Of a stretch of DNA of 64,000 nucleotides, positions 60,805 through 64,000 are shown piece after piece. The stretch is taken from assembly GCF_947495145.1 (NCBI RefSeq), contig NZ_CANLXP010000005.1, forward strand, positions 1 to 64,000. The letters are read 5' to 3'. The DNA comes from an uncultured Arthrobacter sp. GTDB taxonomy: Bacteria; Actinomycetota; Actinomycetes; Actinomycetales; Micrococcaceae. The translations under genes and the position numbers were made by a program. The notes under the pieces are model-generated. The model saw only the letters and a list, made by a program, of their open reading frames with translations. It had not been told where the DNA came from and did not search any database. Numbering within the stretch: position 1 is the stretch's first letter; the number at the start of each line of letters is the position of its first letter.

Positions 60805-61290
60805 TCAGTGCCTCAGATCACGCCCAAGGTAGACCGATCCCGGATCATCCGCGTAGTACCCGAAAGAGGGTACGGGTTGATAGCCGGCTGACAGGTACAG
60901 GTTCAACGCGGCGGGGTGTTGTTGGTTCGTCTCGAGGACCATGACGTTAACGCCGGCTGCCGCTGCTGATCGCTCCAGCCACTGCAACATGGCTCGGGAG
61001 TACCCGTTTCCTCTGTGAGCTTCCGCTACGTACATGCGTTTGAGTTCGGCGCGGCCGTCGTCGTGCAGTCGCCAGCCGCCGATGGCAATGGGGGTGCCGT
61101 CAAAGTAGCCGACGGCGAAGCCTCCTCTGGGCGGCGTGAACTGGTCCGCGTCGACTGGGGTGTCATCCCGGGAACCGTAGATACGTACGTACTCGTCCTG
61201 CAATCCTTCGATCAGCTTGGCCGCATCGGGTGAGTTGTATGGCATCGAAACGATCGAGATGCCGTTCGGCACAGCTCCGTTGGTGCTCAT
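60805..61290 (-). CDS. GNAT-family N-acetyltransferase
   Basis: A 161-residue GNAT protein. The acetyl-CoA-binding motif A is in LKRMYVAEAHRGNGYSRAML, where RGNGYSR is the usual Q/RxxGxG/A signature. VMVLETNQQHPAALNLYLSAGYQPVPSFG is motif B. Acceptor unknown. The ATG overlaps the stop of the DUF2306 gene upstream, so the two form an operon. Confidence 0.9.
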   Translation of the reverse strand: MSTNGAVPNGISIVSMPYNSPDAAKLIEGLQDEYVRIYGSRDDTPVDADQFTPPRGGFAVGYFDGTPIAIGGWRLHDDGRAELKRMYVAEAHRGNGYSRAMLQWLERSAAAAGVNVMVLETNQQHPAALNLYLSAGYQPVPSFGYYADDPGSVYLGRDLRH

Positions 61291-61970
61291 CCTGTCAAGG
61301 CGGGGGTGCGGCGCAGCCACCATTCGCCAGCGGCGACGTGCATCGAGAGGGCAAGCCAGAAGGCGATGCCGAACATCGTCGGGTCCGGTGTGGCTGGCGT
61401 TGTCCCTCCGGAGGCTGCCTGTTCGATGCCCTCGAAGATTCCGACCCAGATCCTGATGGTGCCAACGCCGATCCCGACGGCGAACGCACGGATCATCCAG
61501 CGGCGGTGCTGCGGTATATAACCGCGCCGGATGGCCAGAAACGCGAGCACGAGACAGGCCAGGAACCAGCAGCCGAACACTACAGTCGCAATGGACTCGG
61601 GAGCGCCTCCCCAGGCATGCGGGATGCCGAAGAGGAGTGCGAACAGTCCGGATAGAAGGGCGCAGGTAAGCAGTACCCGGCCGAGCCGCCGGTGTACGGC
61701 GTAGTGCCGGGTGCGGAAACGCCGCGACAGCTGCAGCGGCGCTCCCAGGAGGAAGACGATGCCCGGCGCGATATGGAGGTACGCAAGCCACGGGTAGGCG
61801 ACGTACCGTTCGCTGAAGTCGTCGTCGGGTGTGGTTGCGGCGAGGATGTTCGGCCAGTCCGACGCCACACGGATCGCTGCGAAGACCAGCACAACGGTGA
61901 CGAGCACGCCGATTGTTATTGCGGCACGACGCACGAGCCGCGGGCTTGCAGCCGCCAGCTTCTCCGCCAC
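61287..61970 (-). CDS. DUF2306 membrane protein
   Basis: A 227-residue protein with about six transmembrane helices. YLHIAPGIVFLLGAPLQLSRRFRTRHYAVHRRLGRVLL and GYIPQHRRWMIRAFAVG (each given in part) are the DUF2306 signature, with conserved histidines in the membrane that might bind haem or metal. It precedes the overlapping GNAT gene, and the YefM-YoeB duplicate lies just upstream in the same orientation. Function unknown. Confidence 0.85.
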   Translation of the reverse strand: MAEKLAAASPRLVRRAAITIGVLVTVVLVFAAIRVASDWPNILAATTPDDDFSERYVAYPWLAYLHIAPGIVFLLGAPLQLSRRFRTRHYAVHRRLGRVLLTCALLSGLFALLFGIPHAWGGAPESIATVVFGCWFLACLVLAFLAIRRGYIPQHRRWMIRAFAVGIGVGTIRIWVGIFEGIEQAASGGTTPATPDPTMFGIAFWLALSMHVAAGEWWLRRTPALTG

Positions 61971-62070
61971 CAGCGGATCGTCGCACTATGTGGGTTGGGT
62001 GTCAATGGCCTGAATCAGTGGAGGTCGCCGGAATTTCTACTACCAGGCGCCTGGTCCGCGATGCTCCGGA

Positions 62071-62331
62071 TCAGTAGTGGTCGCGCGCCTGCAACACGAC
62101 GATGTGCGTGTCGGTCACAAGGTAGACGAGGCGATTCGCCTCATCGATTCGCCTGGACCAGGCGCTCGACAAGATGTGCTTGAGCGCCTCGGGTTTGCCG
62201 GTGCCGGTAAACGGGTCTCGCAAGACGTCCTGAATCAACAGATTGATTCGCTTCTGCGTCTTTCTGTCCTGGCCTTGCCAGTAGGTGTGGTCTTCCCACC
62301 CGTTCCGGTCGAATGCGAGCTGGCGACTCAC
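62071..62331 (-). CDS. yoeB: YoeB-type toxin, copy 2
   Basis: An 86-residue Txe/YoeB mRNA interferase with the same catalytic residues as copy 1 (Glu48, Arg67, His85, Tyr86). Differences from copy 1 are Ser2, His15, Gln26, Asp35, Ala49 and Ser56; none hits a catalytic position. It overlaps yefM by four bases. DUF2306/GNAT genes follow about 100 bases downstream. Confidence 0.95.
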   Translation of the reverse strand: MSRQLAFDRNGWEDHTYWQGQDRKTQKRINLLIQDVLRDPFTGTGKPEALKHILSSAWSRRIDEANRLVYLVTDTHIVVLQARDHY

Positions 62332-62579
62332 GCCTCGTCGAGCTCGTGAGTTTCGAACTCGCCGCGCCGGGCGCGGTCCAGGGACGCGAGCAGCCGCTCC
62401 GCTCCTTTGGTATGCCGTAACAGGTAGGCAGTTTCGGTGATCGCGTCGTAGTCGTCCTTGGACATGATGACGGCGTTGCCGTGCTTCGACACGACCTCGA
62501 CCGGAGCATGGTCCTCGTTGACCTGCTGGATGAGTCCGAACAGGTTGCGCCGAGCGTCTGTTGCAGTGATTGCGGACAT
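62328..62579 (-). CDS. yefM: YefM-type antitoxin, copy 2
   Basis: An 83-residue Phd/YefM antitoxin, identical to copy 1 except Thr57 for Ala57. That near-identity contrasts with six changes in the toxin, so cross-neutralisation between the two copies is likely. ATG 62579 is the normal start; the GGTAC palindrome lies 18 bases upstream as in copy 1. Confidence 0.95.
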   Translation of the reverse strand: MSAITATDARRNLFGLIQQVNEDHAPVEVVSKHGNAVIMSKDDYDAITETAYLLRHTKGAERLLASLDRARRGEFETHELDEA

Positions 62580-62597
62580 TAGCCAGCCCCTTCTTAG

Positions 62598-62617
62598 TGG
62601 TACATGAAAGCGTACCA
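62598..62617. promoter_or_regulatory. Probable YefM operator, copy 2
   Basis: TGGTAC (62598-62603) and GTACCA (62612-62617) around ATGAAAGC, identical to the operator of copy 1. Each antitoxin complex could therefore repress both loci. Confidence 0.7.
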
Positions 62618-62781
62618 CTTTGGTCGCATCGGTCGATCCTCGCGACTTGTCACCAGTCCACGCTCAGCGCTCCCACTGTTACCCTGCCGTTCAGGTAGCC
62701 TGTAGCAACAGTTCACCTTGGTCCGGGAACGTTGACGTCCCCTGACCCGGGACATTGCAACGCCAAGAAGGAGAACCAATC

Positions 62782-63849
62782 GTGAGAAAACCCCTGAGTG
62801 CCGTAACCCTAGCCATTAGTGCCGCATTCCTACTGACCTCGTGCGGCCAGGGTGACACCGCGGCGGAGGGTGATGGTTCCGCGGAGGCCGGCACGCTGGT
62901 CGTCTATACGAACTCAAACTCCGAAGGCCGTGGGGAGTGGCTGCAAGCGGAGGCGGCCGAGGCGGGATTCGACATCGAGATCGTCGGAGCCGGTGGAGCC
63001 GATGCCACGAACAAGCTCATCGCTGAGAAGAACAACCCGATCGCCGACGTCGTTTACGGGTTGAACAACGTCTATTACGAGCAACTGAAGAAGGAAGACG
63101 TTCTCGAGCCCTACACGCCGGAATGGTCCGGTGAGGTCGATGAATCGCTCGCCGATCCCGCGGAGGACAAGGCTTACTGGCCGCTCGTGCAACAGGCAAT
63201 TGTCCTCGCCTATAACGCAGACACTATGAGCGCGGACGAAGCTCCGAAGGACTGGCCGGAACTGTGGACTGAGGACGAGTACAAGGACCGTTATGAGCGC
63301 GTCACCGGTATGGGCGCTGCTACAACGCAGCTCGTGATGGCAGGTATTCTCAGCCGGCACCGCGACGACAGCGGCGAGCTGGGCGTCAGCGAAGAGGGCT
63401 GGAGCCAGATCGAGCAGTACTTCAACAACGGCGTTCCGGCAGTGAAGGATCTTGACCTATTCGCCCGTTTCGCGGAGGGTGAGGTCGACCTCGGCCAGAT
63501 GCCGTCGTCGTCCATTCCGGGCCGCGAGGAAGCCTATGACGTAACCTCCGGCGCCGTCGCACCGGAAATCGGCGTGCCGTACGCCATCGAGCAGGTCGCC
63601 GTCGTGAAGGGCACCGACCAGCAGGAACAGGCACAGGAGTTCATCGACTGGTTCGGCAGCGCCGAGGTGCAGGGGGCGTGGGCGCAGGAGTTCAACTCGC
63701 TGCCCGTCAACGAGAGCGCGCTGGAACAGGCCAAGCCCGAGGTCATCGAGTTCGACGAGCAGTTCACTCATCAGGACATCGACTGGACCTTTGTTGAAGA
63801 GAACCTGGCCGGTTGGGTTGAGAAGATCGAACTGGAATACATGCAGTGA
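62782..63849 (+). CDS. Iron/phosphonate-type ABC transporter substrate-binding lipoprotein
   Basis: A 355-residue binding protein. The lipobox LLTSC (Cys21) ends the signal peptide. [25 protein letters not shown] is the typical opening of the ferric-iron/2-aminoethylphosphonate binding group, followed by [24 protein letters not shown]. The GTG start has AAGGAG upstream. It overlaps the ATPase gene by four bases, so an operon begins here and continues beyond the window. Ligand (Fe(III), phosphonate or other) is uncertain. Confidence 0.88.
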   Translation: MRKPLSAVTLAISAAFLLTSCGQGDTAAEGDGSAEAGTLVVYTNSNSEGRGEWLQAEAAEAGFDIEIVGAGGADATNKLIAEKNNPIADVVYGLNNVYYEQLKKEDVLEPYTPEWSGEVDESLADPAEDKAYWPLVQQAIVLAYNADTMSADEAPKDWPELWTEDEYKDRYERVTGMGAATTQLVMAGILSRHRDDSGELGVSEEGWSQIEQYFNNGVPAVKDLDLFARFAEGEVDLGQMPSSSIPGREEAYDVTSGAVAPEIGVPYAIEQVAVVKGTDQQEQAQEFIDWFGSAEVQGAWAQEFNSLPVNESALEQAKPEVIEFDEQFTHQDIDWTFVEENLAGWVEKIELEYMQ

Positions 63850-64000
63850 TTCGCTTCGACTCCATCCGGGTAACCTTCGACGGGTTCACCGCGATCCACA
63901 ACCTCGACCTGCACGTCGAACCGGGGGAATTCTTCACCCTGCTCGGCCCGTCAGGCTGCGGCAAGACCACGGCGCTACGCACGCTCGCCGGGTTCGTCGA
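63846..64000 (+). CDS. ABC transporter ATP-binding protein, N-terminal part (cut by window end)
   Basis: The GTG at 63846 overlaps the preceding stop codon. The visible 51 residues read [20 protein letters not shown] and continue to the Walker A motif [17 protein letters not shown]. This is the usual start of FbpC/PotA/PhnT-type ATPases and pairs with the upstream binding protein. The rest lies outside the window. Confidence 0.92.
   Translation, partial: MIRFDSIRVTFDGFTAIHNLDLHVEPGEFFTLLGPSGCGKTTALRTLAGFV

Larger units (their letters stand above)
62068..62617. repeat. 550-bp direct duplication, copy 2 (YefM-YoeB cassette)
   Basis: Gapless partner of 47335-47884, with the same orientation and length and about 26 mismatches. 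Boundaries are GGATCAGTAG on one side and the TGGTAC...GTACCA operator on the other. No target-site duplication or inverted terminal repeat was seen. Confidence 0.9.

Noticed and set aside
62692-62712. Possible iron box (TTCAGGTAGCCTGTAGCAA) before the iron-type binding protein
   Set aside because: Only about half of the positions match the DtxR/IdeR consensus, which is close to chance for such a sequence.

Overview
This window looks like chromosomal DNA of a high-GC Gram-positive bacterium, most likely an Arthrobacter-like member of the Micrococcaceae. That is an inference from the GC-rich codon use, a mycothiol-type DinB-fold protein, a putrescine oxidase of the Micrococcaceae type, ROK/LacI sugar regulation and several genes that seem to be leaderless. 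No rRNA, tRNA, CRISPR array, integrase or insertion sequence was recognised.

Layout. 1-3.5 kb: four minus-strand genes (VOC protein, a frameshifted AlkD-type gene, a macrolide phosphotransferase, a luciferase-like monooxygenase). Three copies of one palindrome punctuate them, each just after a stop codon. 3.5-4.2 kb: VapBC toxin-antitoxin pair. 4.2-8.2 kb: xylose catabolism (xylA-xylB and a divergent ROK regulator). 8.1-10 kb: remnant of a cytosine-deaminase-like gene, an EamA exporter and an Hpt-like protein without the phospho-accepting histidine. 10-12 kb: merR/merA with a clear MerR-type operator. 12.2-16.5 kb: overlapping operon of putrescine oxidase, agmatine deiminase-like protein and an amidase. 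16.5-24 kb: oxidoreductases, an EAL phosphodiesterase, and an XRE regulator divergent from a deleted aldo/keto reductase. 23.7-26.3 kb: two PadR-plus-membrane-protein modules facing each other. 27.7-33.6 kb: complete ribose operon rbsR-A-C-B-K-D. 33.8-46 kb: glutamate dehydrogenase, AraC/DUF1772, RidA, PhzF, an EamA transporter divergent from a MocR regulator, a TPM protein, a second AlkD-like protein and an aldehyde dehydrogenase/SDR pair. 47.3-49.2 kb: YefM-YoeB and a nucleotidyltransferase/HTH pair. 49.2-57.8 kb: a GH43-like enzyme, a TetR/membrane-protein pair and a LacI-controlled maltose-type ABC operon ending in a GH13 enzyme. 58-59.4 kb: a SAM-I-type riboswitch before a short MetE-like methyltransferase. 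59.5-64 kb: a secreted protein, a GNAT/DUF2306 pair, a second copy of YefM-YoeB, and the start of an iron-type ABC transporter cut by the window end.

Taken together this is a saprophyte's accessory and catabolic region (xylose, ribose, alpha-glucosides, agmatine/putrescine). It carries four toxin-antitoxin-like pairs, a 550-bp duplication and three decayed genes. The points most worth following are the reused hairpin, the SAM riboswitch with a core-MetE gene, the divergent MocR/EamA genes whose start codons share one CATG, the 95%-identical YefM-YoeB duplication, the nucleotidyltransferase/HTH pair, and the agmatine operon in which an amidase-signature enzyme takes the place expected for N-carbamoylputrescine amidase.
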